From positions 1 through 64,000 of the forward strand of contig NZ_JBEXMJ010000021.1 in the NCBI RefSeq assembly GCF_040610475.1: a DNA stretch of 64,000 nt. Direction: 5' to 3'. The DNA is from Actinopolymorpha sp. NPDC004070. GTDB lineage: Bacteria > Actinomycetota > Actinomycetes > Propionibacteriales > Actinopolymorphaceae. The number at the start of each line of letters is the position of its first letter. Positions within the stretch are counted from its first letter, which is position 1. The position numbers and the translations under genes were made by a program. Shown piece after piece: positions 16,935 to 25,243 of this stretch. The notes below the pieces were generated by a model. The model was not told the origin of the DNA. It saw only the letters and a list, made by a program, of their open reading frames with translations, and did not search any database.

Positions 16935-17495
16935 TCAGCCGGTTCCGGTGGCGGCCAGCAGGACCACGGCGAGGACGCAGCAGCAGGCGAACGTCAGCAG
17001 CAGGCGCAGGGTCCGGTCGTACGCCGCGAGTCGGCCGTCCCAGTGGCCGTCGTCTCGATGGGCATGCCGGGCCAGCACCATGGCGGCCCGGCCGGCACCG
17101 AACGCCAGGCCCGCGGCCAGTCCCTGCGGCCAGGTCGCGCACAACGCCACGGCCAGTACCAGCACGTGGGGAAGGCCCGTGGTCATGTACGTACGCACAC
17201 CGGTGCCCATCTCGAAGCCGAAGTGCAGGGCGCCGTAGCGAGGTCCGTCGTCGCCGATCGACTCCGGAACCTGCCTGCCGTTCTGCGGCAGCCGCAGCCG
17301 CAGGAGGCCGAACTCGTTCAGGCCGACCAGGACGGCGACCGCCACGACCGCGACCGCGGCCGGGACCGGGCGTACGACCGGCCGCACCAGCAGGCCGAGC
17401 GCCACCGCGACCACCGCGCTGGTGAGGCCACCGGCCAGCAGGCCGGCACTGAACCACCACCGGGAACGTTCTCGCCAGACTGACGAGACCAGCAT
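16935..17495 (-). CDS. Four-to-five-TM membrane protein in MauDE-like operon
   Basis: A 186-residue integral membrane protein. Hydrophobic segments are near residues 17-37 (SAGLLAGGLTSAVVAVALGL), 43-60, 107-135 (VLVLAVALCATWP, then an Ala/Gly-rich helix) and 164-184 (LLLTFACCCVLAVVLLAATG). The soluble loop contains FGFEMGTGVRTYMTTGLPH, the most distinctive motif. It could play the place of MauF in mau clusters, but the size differs and I cannot confirm homology. It begins 15 nt after the stop of the small membrane-protein gene and is co-directional with the thioredoxin-like and MauE-like genes. Function unknown. Confidence 0.65.
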   Translation of the reverse strand: MLVSSVWRERSRWWFSAGLLAGGLTSAVVAVALGLLVRPVVRPVPAAVAVVAVAVLVGLNEFGLLRLRLPQNGRQVPESIGDDGPRYGALHFGFEMGTGVRTYMTTGLPHVLVLAVALCATWPQGLAAGLAFGAGRAAMVLARHAHRDDGHWDGRLAAYDRTLRLLLTFACCCVLAVVLLAATGTG

Positions 17496-17510
17496 CGCCG
17501 AATTGTGGCT

Positions 17511-17723
17511 TCATACCGAGCCCGAGATGGAGTACCCCGCGGCCAGTGCCAGCACGACCCAGGCGAGCAGGACCGGGGCGGTGGCGAACGCCCACCACCG
17601 GGCCAGCGCCGGCACGGCCAGGGCGGCCAGGAGCAGCGCGGCAGCGGGTGCCAGCGGATGGGTGAGGTGCCGGCGAGAGCGGGGCGAGCGGGTCCCGCCC
17701 ACGGTGTCTGCCCGGATCGACAT
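17511..17723 (-). CDS. Small two-TM membrane protein
   Basis: A 70-residue protein with a basic N-terminus (RSPRSRRHLTHP) followed by two adjacent hydrophobic helices (APAAALLLAALAVPALARW and APVLLAWVVLALAAGYSI). It sits 6 nt after the MauD-like gene and 15 nt before the next membrane protein, on the same strand, which supports a real gene despite its size and weak ribosome binding site. No family recognised. Likely an accessory of the same membrane redox complex. Confidence 0.55.
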   Translation of the reverse strand: MSIRADTVGGTRSPRSRRHLTHPLAPAAALLLAALAVPALARWWAFATAPVLLAWVVLALAAGYSISGSV

Positions 17724-17729
17724 GTGTCG

Positions 17730-18296
17730 TCAGCCGTTCTGGCCGGGGTTGGACGTCGCGGAGGCCTCGGCCAGCGCCTCGGCGTCGGTGACCACCGCGT
17801 CGACGACCTTCTTCGAGCCGGCCGGCTCCCGGGTCACCATGGCGCCGGCCCGGTCCAGGACCACGATCGCCGGCCGCCACCCCGGATCCAGCAGGTGGCA
17901 GGCGGCCGGGTCCGCGACGAACCTCGCGCCGGTGAGTCCGGCGAACTTCGCCACCTGCGTACGGGCTAGCACCACGAAGTCCAGCGCCGCCGACGATCCG
18001 TTCGCCCGGTCGTCGAAGTACGGCGCGACCTCCGCGCACACCGGGCAGTTGTCGTCGACCAGCAGGACGACGGCGCACATCGCGTCGTCTCGTGGGCGCA
18101 CCGACAGCGGGGTCTCCGGGGTGTGCGGGATCGTTCCCACACTGCCCGCCCCGCCGTCCGCCGCGACGGTCACGCCGACCGCTGCGGCCACGCCGGCCTG
18201 CAGGTCGCGAAGCTGGCGCAGCATCCCGGCCATCGCGAAGGCGAGGAGCGCCAACGCCAACCAGGCGAGGACGACCGCGCCGACAAGAGCTTGCAT
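17730..18296 (-). CDS. Membrane-anchored thioredoxin-like protein (MauD-like)
   Basis: A 188-residue protein with one N-terminal membrane anchor (ALVGAVVLAWLALALLAFAM) and a periplasm-facing thioredoxin fold. The redox motif is C84-P-V-C87 in LLVDDNCPVCAEVAPYF, followed by a cis-Pro-type loop in LDPGWRPAIVVLD. This is the architecture of MauD and related TlpA/DsbE-like proteins. MauD supports disulfide formation in the methylamine dehydrogenase small subunit. ATG 18296 overlaps the MauE-like stop (TGATG) and has GGAGG upstream. The neighbouring Tat-exported protein with eight cysteines is its likely substrate. Confidence 0.8.
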   Translation of the reverse strand: MQALVGAVVLAWLALALLAFAMAGMLRQLRDLQAGVAAAVGVTVAADGGAGSVGTIPHTPETPLSVRPRDDAMCAVVLLVDDNCPVCAEVAPYFDDRANGSSAALDFVVLARTQVAKFAGLTGARFVADPAACHLLDPGWRPAIVVLDRAGAMVTREPAGSKKVVDAVVTDAEALAEASATSNPGQNG

Positions 18297-18970
18297 CAGT
18301 TCCTCCGGAACGAGGTGGTTGGAGACGACGGCTGGGCGCACCGGTGTTTCGCGGGTGCAGTCGCCGGAGTCGAAGGGTGCGCAAGGACCGCCTGCGTCGT
18401 ACGGAACGAGGCGGGCACCAACGCCGTGAGAACGGCGAGGACGAGTGCCGGTACGAGGACGGACACCGACGCGAGCCGGCCAGTCCCGGTAAGGCTTTCG
18501 ACGAAAGGTGTGGGACCGGTGGAAAGACTCGCGGCGACCGCGGCCGCGACGGCGAACCCTCCGGCCCGCACCAGCACAGGTAACCGGAGCGGCCCGTCGC
18601 CGCGCAGGCACCCACACGGTGCGTCCGGACGGGTGCGGCGCAACGCCGTCAGGTACGTCAGAAACCCTGTGTAGACAACCGCCTCGCCCACCATCGCAGG
18701 CAGGACGAGCCTGCTCGGCAGTGCCGAGGTCGTACGCAACGACGACAGCGCACCACCGACGACGGCCCCGCCCACGCCGACTTCGGCCACCACCAGCGCG
18801 ACCGCGCCGGCACGACGTCCTCGGCCGGGCAGCAGACCGTGCACCAGAAGAGTGGCCCGGAGCCGGTCGAAGGCCCGGGCGTGGCCGAGGCCGGCCCACA
18901 GCAGGAGAAGGCCACCGGCCACAGCGACGGCCGAGCAGACCAGCTCCGCGACGGACCGCACTGCAGCCAC
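18296..18970 (-). CDS. MauE/DoxX-family redox membrane protein
   Basis: A 224-residue polytopic membrane protein. Four or more hydrophobic helices are seen: VCSAVAVAGGLLLLWAGLGH, AGAVALVVAEVGVGGAVVGG, LVLPAMVGEAVVYTGFLTYL and VSVLVPALVLAVLTALVP. The APCGCLRGDG loop supplies a CxC pair. This matches the MauE branch of the DoxX-like superfamily, which passes electrons or disulfides to MauD. GTG 18970 is chosen because AGGAGG lies 7 nt upstream; a longer frame to 19270 reads a repetitive non-conserved stretch. It is the first gene of the minus-strand operon running to 15503. Confidence 0.8.
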   Translation of the reverse strand: MAAVRSVAELVCSAVAVAGGLLLLWAGLGHARAFDRLRATLLVHGLLPGRGRRAGAVALVVAEVGVGGAVVGGALSSLRTTSALPSRLVLPAMVGEAVVYTGFLTYLTALRRTRPDAPCGCLRGDGPLRLPVLVRAGGFAVAAAVAASLSTGPTPFVESLTGTGRLASVSVLVPALVLAVLTALVPASFRTTQAVLAHPSTPATAPAKHRCAQPSSPTTSFRRN

Positions 18971-19003
18971 CGAGTCCCCTCCTGGATCTGGCCGTCGGCC
19001 CTT

Positions 19004-19042
19004 TGTGTCCGGCCGCCTCGTGTCCGGACGGTTTGTGTCCGG
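19004..19042. repeat. Three GTGTCCGG repeats with 15-bp period
   Basis: GTGTCCGG recurs with copies beginning near 19005, 19020 and 19035, in the divergent gap between the MauE-like gene and the PhyH gene. The 15-bp spacing puts copies 1 and 3 about three helical turns apart. It could be an activator site or a chance product of a PDT-coding frame; no binding protein is known. Confidence 0.4.
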
Positions 19043-19247
19043 CGCAGCCGGCGAACCCATGTGGCGCGGTGCGCTCGCGGGTTCTCGTGCTGCCAACTGC
19101 TGGTTTCCCAACCCGGACGCGGACGCCAAACGGGTCCGGCGTCGGTTGATTGCTGACCGTGGGCGGTCAGTTGTTTGACGGCCCCCACCCCGCCTGTTAG
19201 GCAGAAGTCGTCTTTGTGCGTGCAGTGCTCCGGCCGAGGAGATCCGC

Positions 19248-20069
19248 ATGTCGAAACTTCGTCGCCGCATCGACGAACAGGGTTACGTCGTGGTCCCGGG
19301 CGTGGTCCCCAGGAAGAACGTGGACGCCGTCGTGGCCGACATCTGGCGGCACACCGGCGCCGACCCGAACGACCGGACCACGTGGTACGCCCCGGACCGG
19401 ATCGGACCGGCCGGCATGGTGGAGATGTATCACTACCAGTCGATGTGGGACACCCGTCAGGACGAGCGGGTGCACGAGGTGTTCGCGGAGATCTTCGGCA
19501 GCGAACGGCTGTGGGTGAGCATCGACCGTACGAACCTCAAGCCGCCGTCGGTCCCGGAGTATCCCGACTACCACCATCGCGGTTTCCTGCACTGGGACAC
19601 CGATCTGGAACGGTATCCGGACATCCCGTTCGGAGTGCAGGGCGTGCTTGCCCTGGCCGACACCACCGAGGACATGGGTGGCTTCCAGTGCGTCCCGAGC
19701 ATCTACCAGAACCTCCCCGCCTACCTGGAGAAGTACGGCCGGTCCCGGCAGGCCGACCTGACCGAACACTCTCCGGTGCAGGTGCCGCTGCGGGCCGGTG
19801 ACATGGTCATCTGGACCTCGTTGCTGGCACATGGCAACGGCGACAACCACACCGACCGGCCCCGGCTGGCGCAGTACATCTCGATGAACCCCGCACGGGA
19901 GAACGACGAGCAGACCAGGCAGGCACGCATCGCCGCCTGGCAGGAGAACCGCCCGCTCGCGCACCACCGTGCGTTTCCCGGCGACCCGCGGGGCATCGAG
20001 GCGGCGCGCGGCCGGCCGGCCGCGCTCACGTCCCTGGGCCGGCGCCTGCTGGGCCTGGATCGCTGGTAG
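19248..20069 (+). CDS. Phytanoyl-CoA dioxygenase (PhyH)-family oxygenase
   Basis: A 273-residue Fe(II)/2-oxoglutarate-dependent oxygenase of the PhyH family. The iron site is visible as His115-x-Asp117 in FLHWDTDLERY and distal His195 in LAHGNGDN; Arg206 in TDRPRLAQY is placed to bind 2-oxoglutarate. The N-terminus has EQGYVVVPGVVPRKNV, usual for the family. ATG 19248 has GAGGAG about 6 nt upstream. The family hydroxylates diverse small molecules, and the substrate here is unknown. The next gene is an ABC-type binding protein 115 nt downstream; the two may share a transcript, suggesting a transported substrate. Confidence 0.85.
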   Translation: MSKLRRRIDEQGYVVVPGVVPRKNVDAVVADIWRHTGADPNDRTTWYAPDRIGPAGMVEMYHYQSMWDTRQDERVHEVFAEIFGSERLWVSIDRTNLKPPSVPEYPDYHHRGFLHWDTDLERYPDIPFGVQGVLALADTTEDMGGFQCVPSIYQNLPAYLEKYGRSRQADLTEHSPVQVPLRAGDMVIWTSLLAHGNGDNHTDRPRLAQYISMNPARENDEQTRQARIAAWQENRPLAHHRAFPGDPRGIEAARGRPAALTSLGRRLLGLDRW

Positions 20070-20184
20070 CCCCTGACGCGGGCCGCGTCGCGGACCCGAC
20101 CGGCGGCGGAGGCCGGTCGATCCAAGGGGAGTGTGAACGCACGTGTGTGCGGGGGTGGTGTGAGCCGGAGCCTAGGAGGCGGAC

Positions 20185-22134
20185 ATGGCAGAAGCGGTGA
20201 CCCGGCGGGACGTCCTGCGGGTGGGTGGTGTCGCCGTGACGGTCGCGGTGACCGGAAGCGCGTGCAGCTTCCTGTCCACCAAGCCCAGTGGCAGCGACGC
20301 AGACGCCGGTTCGGCGAAGAAGACCAAGGAACCACCCGCGCTGGCCGCGAAGGTCAAGGCCGGGAAGCTGCCGGCTGTCAAGGACAGGTTGCCGGCCAAA
20401 CCGCTGGTGGTGAAGCCGAACGAGAAGATGGGACGGTACGGCGGGGCCTGGCACCTGCGGCTCAAGGGTGAGGCCTACGGCGACGCCGCGACGATCTACT
20501 CCTTCGCCGGATACGAGAACCTCGTGCGCTGGGACCCGACGTTCAAGAAGGTCGTCCCGGACATCGCCACCAGCTACCAGGTCAACGCCGACAGCACAGA
20601 GTATGTCTTCGTGCTCCGGGAGGGCATGCGCTGGTCGGACGGCAAGCCGTTCGGTCCCGACGACGTGGTCTTCGCCGTCCAGGACATCCTGATGGACAAG
20701 CGCATCACCTCGATCCCGCCGTTCGGTGACATGAAGGCCGCCAAGGTGGACGACCACACCGTCAAGGTCACCTTCACCAAGCCCAACGGCACGTTCGTCA
20801 ACTACCTCGCCACCCGGCGGGGTGCGGCGCTGACCGACTACCCCCGCCACTACCTCGAGAAGTTCCACCCGAAGTACAACCCCCAGCACGCCGCGGAGGC
20901 CAAGAAGATCGGCTTCAAGGACGGCATCACCTTGCTGCAGGACGTCGGCGGGACGTGGAGCTTCGGCCGCAACCCGGACAAGCCGACGTTGTACGCGTGG
21001 GTGCTCACCACCTCTTCCGACCAGAAGTCCCAGGTGGTGGTGGAACGCAACCCGTACTACTGGAAGGTCGACCCGGAGGGCAGCCAGCTGCCCTACATCG
21101 ACCGGATCGTCTTCTCGGTGGTGGGAGACGACGAGGCCGCGCTGCTCAAGACGCTCAACGGCGAGATCGACGTGTCCACGCCGCAGCTGAAGGACAAGCC
21201 GGTCGTGGCGAAGTACCGCGAACGCGGCGACTTCCGGTTGTTCGACGTCGTGCCCGAGGCGATGAACGTCGCCTGCATCTACCCCAACCTCACCCACGAC
21301 GACCCGGTCAAGCGGGAGATCTTCAACAACCGCAACTTCCGGGTCGGGCTGTCGCACGCGATCAACCGGCAGGAGATCATCACGGCGGTGTTCCAGCGGC
21401 AGGGCGAACCCTGGCAGGTGGCACCGCGCAAGGAGTCGACCTACCTCGACAAGGAGATGGCCAAGCAGTACACCGAGTACGACGTGGCGACGGCCAACGA
21501 GATCCTGGACAAGGAATACCCGAAGAAGGACGCCAGGGGAGTACGCCTGGGGCCGGACGGCAAGCCCATCTCGTTCCTCGTCGACGTGGCCACGATCGTC
21601 CCCACGTGGGCGGACGTGCTGTCGCTGGTGGTCGGCTTCTGGCAGAAGGTCGGCATCGACGCCCACGTCAACTCCGGCAGCCCGGAGATCGTGGTCGAGC
21701 GCGGCTCGGCCAACAAGCACGACTTCTCGGTGTGGGCGGGCGAGGGCGGGCTGGACGGCGTGGTCCTGCTGAACCCCTACAACTACCTGCCGTTGCTCAA
21801 CCCGTACTCGTTCTTCGGCGTGAAGTGGGCGGAGTGGTACAACACGAAGGGCAAGACCGGCGAACGCCCGCCGGCCGACGTCCGGCAGCAGATGGCGTTG
21901 TACGACAAGGTGAACGCGACCTCGGACATGGACCAGCAGGCCCGGCTGATGAAGGAGATCCTGGCGATCGCCAAGCAGCGCTTCCACGCCATCGGGATCG
22001 CGGCGCTCCCCAACGGCTACGGCACGGTGGCGAACAAGATCGGCAACTGGCCGAAGTTCACCACCGAGGGCGCCTGGGTCTACATGTCACCCGCACCGAC
22101 GAATCCCTGCCAGTACTACATCAAGCCGAGCTGA
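20185..22134 (+). CDS. Peptide/oligosaccharide ABC-transporter substrate-binding lipoprotein
   Basis: A 649-residue family-5 extracellular solute-binding protein (DppA/OppA type). The N-terminus combines a twin-arginine (TRRDVLRVGG) with a lipobox (TGSAC), so it is probably a Tat-exported lipoprotein. The mature part has YENLVRWDPTFKKVVPDIAT, REGMRWSDGKPFGPDDVVFA and NNRNFRVGLSHAINRQEII, all typical. It is about 100 residues longer than DppA, like the group that binds plant-derived oligosaccharides. ATG 20185 has AGGAGG upstream. No permease or ATPase genes follow, so it must borrow a transporter encoded elsewhere. Confidence 0.9.
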   Translation: MAEAVTRRDVLRVGGVAVTVAVTGSACSFLSTKPSGSDADAGSAKKTKEPPALAAKVKAGKLPAVKDRLPAKPLVVKPNEKMGRYGGAWHLRLKGEAYGDAATIYSFAGYENLVRWDPTFKKVVPDIATSYQVNADSTEYVFVLREGMRWSDGKPFGPDDVVFAVQDILMDKRITSIPPFGDMKAAKVDDHTVKVTFTKPNGTFVNYLATRRGAALTDYPRHYLEKFHPKYNPQHAAEAKKIGFKDGITLLQDVGGTWSFGRNPDKPTLYAWVLTTSSDQKSQVVVERNPYYWKVDPEGSQLPYIDRIVFSVVGDDEAALLKTLNGEIDVSTPQLKDKPVVAKYRERGDFRLFDVVPEAMNVACIYPNLTHDDPVKREIFNNRNFRVGLSHAINRQEIITAVFQRQGEPWQVAPRKESTYLDKEMAKQYTEYDVATANEILDKEYPKKDARGVRLGPDGKPISFLVDVATIVPTWADVLSLVVGFWQKVGIDAHVNSGSPEIVVERGSANKHDFSVWAGEGGLDGVVLLNPYNYLPLLNPYSFFGVKWAEWYNTKGKTGERPPADVRQQMALYDKVNATSDMDQQARLMKEILAIAKQRFHAIGIAALPNGYGTVANKIGNWPKFTTEGAWVYMSPAPTNPCQYYIKPS

Positions 22135-22216
22135 CCACTCGGTAGGCCGAGATTCCAGGGCGCGTCGAACCTGACCGCCCGTTTGCCGGGAGCGTGTCCG
22201 CGGGCACATTCCCGGC

Positions 22217-24154
22217 ATGGTCACGCGTAGGCGTCTGCTGGCCAACGGTGCGGCCGCAGGTGCGTCGGTCTTCCTTCCCAGGTTGACGAACAGGGCGGCC
22301 GAACGGGGTGGTCAGCCGTGTCCCGCGCCGCCGCTGGATCCACTGTCGATACCGAAGTACACGACGTCGTTGGTGATTCCGCCCGCGATGCCCACCGTCA
22401 CACCGCGGCGGCCGGACGGCGTGGACCACTACCTGATCGGTGTCCGGCAGTTCCGCCAGCATGTCCTGCCGCCGTGCCTGCCGTCCACCACGGTGTGGGG
22501 CTACGGCTCGGTCCGGGACCCGCGGACGTTCAACTACCCGTCGTACACCATCAACGCCCGGGTCGACCGGCCGGTGCAGGTCACCTGGGTCAACCAGCTC
22601 GTCGGCCGCGGCGGCAGGTATCTGCCCCACCTGCTGGCGGTCGACCCGACGTTGCACTGGGCGAATCCTCCCGGCGGCGTGGCCGGTCGCGACTCCATGC
22701 CCGAGTTCGAGTCCACGCCGGGCCCCTACGAGGGGCCGGTAGCGATCGTGACGCACCTGCACGGCGGGCACACCCGGCCGGACAGCGACGGCTATCCGGA
22801 GGCGTGGTACCTGCCGGTCGCGCGTGACATCCCGGCCGGTTTCGCCGGAGTGGGTACGTTCTACCGGCAGTACCGCGACAGCTTCGAGGAACGGTACGGC
22901 GTCAGGTGGCGTCCCGGCACCGCGACGTTCCGGTACGCCAACGACCAGCGGGCGGCCGCGTTGTGGTTCCACGACCACGCCCTAGGCATGACCCGGGTGA
23001 ACGTCTACGCCGGCCCGGCGGGCTTCTACCTGTTGCGTGGCGGCGAGTCCGACCTGCCGCCGGGTGTGCTGCCGGGCCCGTCGCCCGCGCTCGGAGACCG
23101 GCCGGGCACGGCGTACCACGAGATCCCGATCGTGGTGCAGGACCGCTCGTTCGCCGCCGACGGCGCGCTGGCCTACCCCACGAGCCGGTTCGACTTCGAC
23201 GGCTACCCCGGGCCGTACATCCCGGTGACGAACATCCCGCCGATCTGGAACCCGGAGGTGTTCGGTGACACGATCGTCGCGAACGGCCGCACCTGGCCGG
23301 TGCTCGAGGTGGAGCGCCGCAGGTATCGCCTGCGGCTGCTGAACGCGTGCGGGTCGCGAACTCTGATCCTGCGGATCGGGTGCCGCCGCGCCAGCGGTTC
23401 GGACGACGTGGCACTGCCGCTGTGGCTGATCGGCACCGACGGTGGCTTCCTGCCCCGGCCGGTGGTCTACGAGCACCTCCTCATGGCCCCTGCTCAGCGC
23501 CGGGACGTCATCGTCGACTTCTGCGACGTACCGGAGGGTACTGTTCTGTACCTGCGCAACGACGGACCCGATGAGCCGTACCGGGGCGGCCCGCCCGGAT
23601 CGGACTTCGAACCGGCGGACCCGGAGACCACCGGCCAGGTGATGAAGTTCGTCGTCCGGGCGCGGGTGGGCAGGGACACCAGCGTGCCGCCCGAGGACCT
23701 CGTGCTGCCGCCGTGCCCACCGCTCGGGCCGGCGGTGAAGGTGCGCCCGCTCGCGCTCCTCGAACAGGAGTCCGAGCTGCCCGACGACGGGCCGGTCACC
23801 GCTCTGCTCGGAACCACCGGCCCGGACGGCACGCCGATCCCGCAGCGATGGTCGGCTCCGGTGACCGAGACGCCGAAGCTCGGGACGACCGAGATCTGGG
23901 AGTTCCGCAACGACACCGAAGACGCCCACCCCATCCACCTTCACCAGGTGCAGTTCCAGGTCGTCGGGCGCGGACCGGACGGCACCGTCCCGCCGTCTCG
24001 GGCCGAGAGCGGCTACATGGACACGGTGATCGCGCTTCCCGGGGACCTCACCCGGATCAGGGCACACTTCGACCTGCCGGGCAGGTACGTCTGGCACTGC
24101 CACATCGTCGAGCACGAGGACAACGAGATGATGCGGCCGTTCGTCGTACGCTGA
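22217..24154 (+). CDS. Tat-exported multicopper oxidase (CotA/bilirubin-oxidase-like)
   Basis: A 645-residue three-cupredoxin-domain oxidase. The N-terminus MVTRRRLLANGAAAGASVF is a twin-arginine signal. All four copper motifs are present: THLHGGHT (about 178), WFHDHALG (about 250), HPIHLHQVQF (about 571) and WHCHIVEHEDNEMM (about 625), the last giving the T1 Cys-His-Met and the Cys-His bridge to the trinuclear site. The domain layout and the HLHGGHT motif fit the bacterial CotA/bilirubin-oxidase branch, which oxidises phenolics, bilirubin or metals while reducing O2 to water. The start lacks a strong ribosome binding site. It lies 82 nt after the binding-protein gene. Confidence 0.93.
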   Translation: MVTRRRLLANGAAAGASVFLPRLTNRAAERGGQPCPAPPLDPLSIPKYTTSLVIPPAMPTVTPRRPDGVDHYLIGVRQFRQHVLPPCLPSTTVWGYGSVRDPRTFNYPSYTINARVDRPVQVTWVNQLVGRGGRYLPHLLAVDPTLHWANPPGGVAGRDSMPEFESTPGPYEGPVAIVTHLHGGHTRPDSDGYPEAWYLPVARDIPAGFAGVGTFYRQYRDSFEERYGVRWRPGTATFRYANDQRAAALWFHDHALGMTRVNVYAGPAGFYLLRGGESDLPPGVLPGPSPALGDRPGTAYHEIPIVVQDRSFAADGALAYPTSRFDFDGYPGPYIPVTNIPPIWNPEVFGDTIVANGRTWPVLEVERRRYRLRLLNACGSRTLILRIGCRRASGSDDVALPLWLIGTDGGFLPRPVVYEHLLMAPAQRRDVIVDFCDVPEGTVLYLRNDGPDEPYRGGPPGSDFEPADPETTGQVMKFVVRARVGRDTSVPPEDLVLPPCPPLGPAVKVRPLALLEQESELPDDGPVTALLGTTGPDGTPIPQRWSAPVTETPKLGTTEIWEFRNDTEDAHPIHLHQVQFQVVGRGPDGTVPPSRAESGYMDTVIALPGDLTRIRAHFDLPGRYVWHCHIVEHEDNEMMRPFVVR

Positions 24155-24167
24155 CCGGCCGCGGGTG

Positions 24168-24869
24168 TCACACCTCCCGGCCGGCGGCGAGCAGCAGCTG
24201 GTGCGCCCGGCGCGCGGCCCGCGCGGCCCGGTGGGAGGACGGCTCGTCGACGGGAACCTCCTCCATCCCGACGGCGAGCGCCCGGACCGCCTCGGTGAGT
24301 GCCTGCAGGTGGCCTTCGAGGTCTGCCAACCTGTCGTTGACAGCGGCGTCGGCACGGTTGCGCTGGCTGGGAACGCGTTCGCCCCCCTGCTCGCCCCGGT
24401 CGGGTGCCTGTCCGTGTGCCCGTCCGTCACCACCGGGCGCGCGGTCGGGGTCGGGTTCGAACAACGCCCGCAGGCGGACCGGCAGGTTGGCGAAGGTCGT
24501 GTCCAGCTGGCCGGGGGAGAACTGCTCGCGCATCGCCACGGTGACCGCGGCGGCCACCTGGTGCACGTCGGCGAGCGGGATCATCCCCTCGTGCGCGAAG
24601 CGTTCGGCGGTCTCCTCCGCGTCCGCCCTGGTCGGCACCCTGCTGGGCGACCACCCGTCGTAGAAGACGCCACGCAGCAGTTCCGGCAGCTGGGCGGCCA
24701 GGTGAGCGGCACTTTCCACCGTGAGCCGGTCCCGCAGACAGTGCAGCCACGTTCGCACCGCGCGGAAGGTGAACTCCGGGTCGTCACTGCCCAGCTCCTG
24801 CGCCACCGTGTGCAGCCAGGCATGGGTGGTGTTCTCCGCACGGGCCAGGGCGTGTGGGCGGATCGTCAT
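24168..24869 (-). CDS. DUF2267-domain protein
   Basis: A 233-residue protein. Residues about 10-140 are a DUF2267 domain: TTHAWLHTVAQELGSDDPE, TVESAAHLAAQLPELLRGVF and YDGWSPSRVPTRADAEE are typical. The tail is a polar linker and a helical coiled-coil-prone segment (RLADLEGHLQALTEAVRALA). ATG 24869 has GGAGG 5 nt upstream. The molecular function of DUF2267 is unknown. It is convergent with the multicopper oxidase gene. Confidence 0.85.
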   Translation of the reverse strand: MTIRPHALARAENTTHAWLHTVAQELGSDDPEFTFRAVRTWLHCLRDRLTVESAAHLAAQLPELLRGVFYDGWSPSRVPTRADAEETAERFAHEGMIPLADVHQVAAAVTVAMREQFSPGQLDTTFANLPVRLRALFEPDPDRAPGGDGRAHGQAPDRGEQGGERVPSQRNRADAAVNDRLADLEGHLQALTEAVRALAVGMEEVPVDEPSSHRAARAARRAHQLLLAAGREV

Positions 24870-25243
24870 CGTCGCCTCCGGGGAAACGTGCCGGCAGTGG
24901 AAGGTGGTATCCCTCCACGCTCGACGACCGTGCCCCGGCGAGCCAGGGGCGAACGGCCCGGCCGGACGGCCCGGTCGGCGGGATGTCCGGCGTACGGGCC
25001 AGTGGGGACCTTCTGCCCTACGTGGCCACCGGGCACGTGCGAGAGGTTGGCATCAAGGCCTGTGGAGCAAGCGAGGGAGCCCGAGAGGGCTGAGAGGCCC
25101 GGACGGTCGAGAGATCGTCTGGACGACCCCCAGCTACCTGATCCGGACAATGCCGGCGAAGGGAAATTGTTCTACAGGTCTCCAACTGTGCCCGTGGACG
25201 GTGGACGCCGCGGGTTACGCCGGGCGGTGTCCAGAGGTTTGCG
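24870..25243. other. Intergenic region with no recognised element
   Basis: 374 bp between two minus-strand genes. It includes the promoter region of the DUF2267 gene near 24870-24950. Short open frames are present on both strands, but none has a ribosome binding site plus family-like sequence. No palindrome or repeat stood out. Confidence 0.5.

Noticed and set aside
18971..19270. Longer N-terminus of the MauE-like protein
   Set aside because: The upstream frame encodes repetitive non-conserved sequence, while GTG 18970 has a good ribosome binding site.
24870..25243. Short genes between DUF2267 and DUF4118
   Set aside because: Several 60-95-codon frames overlap each other on both strands without ribosome binding sites or recognisable sequence.
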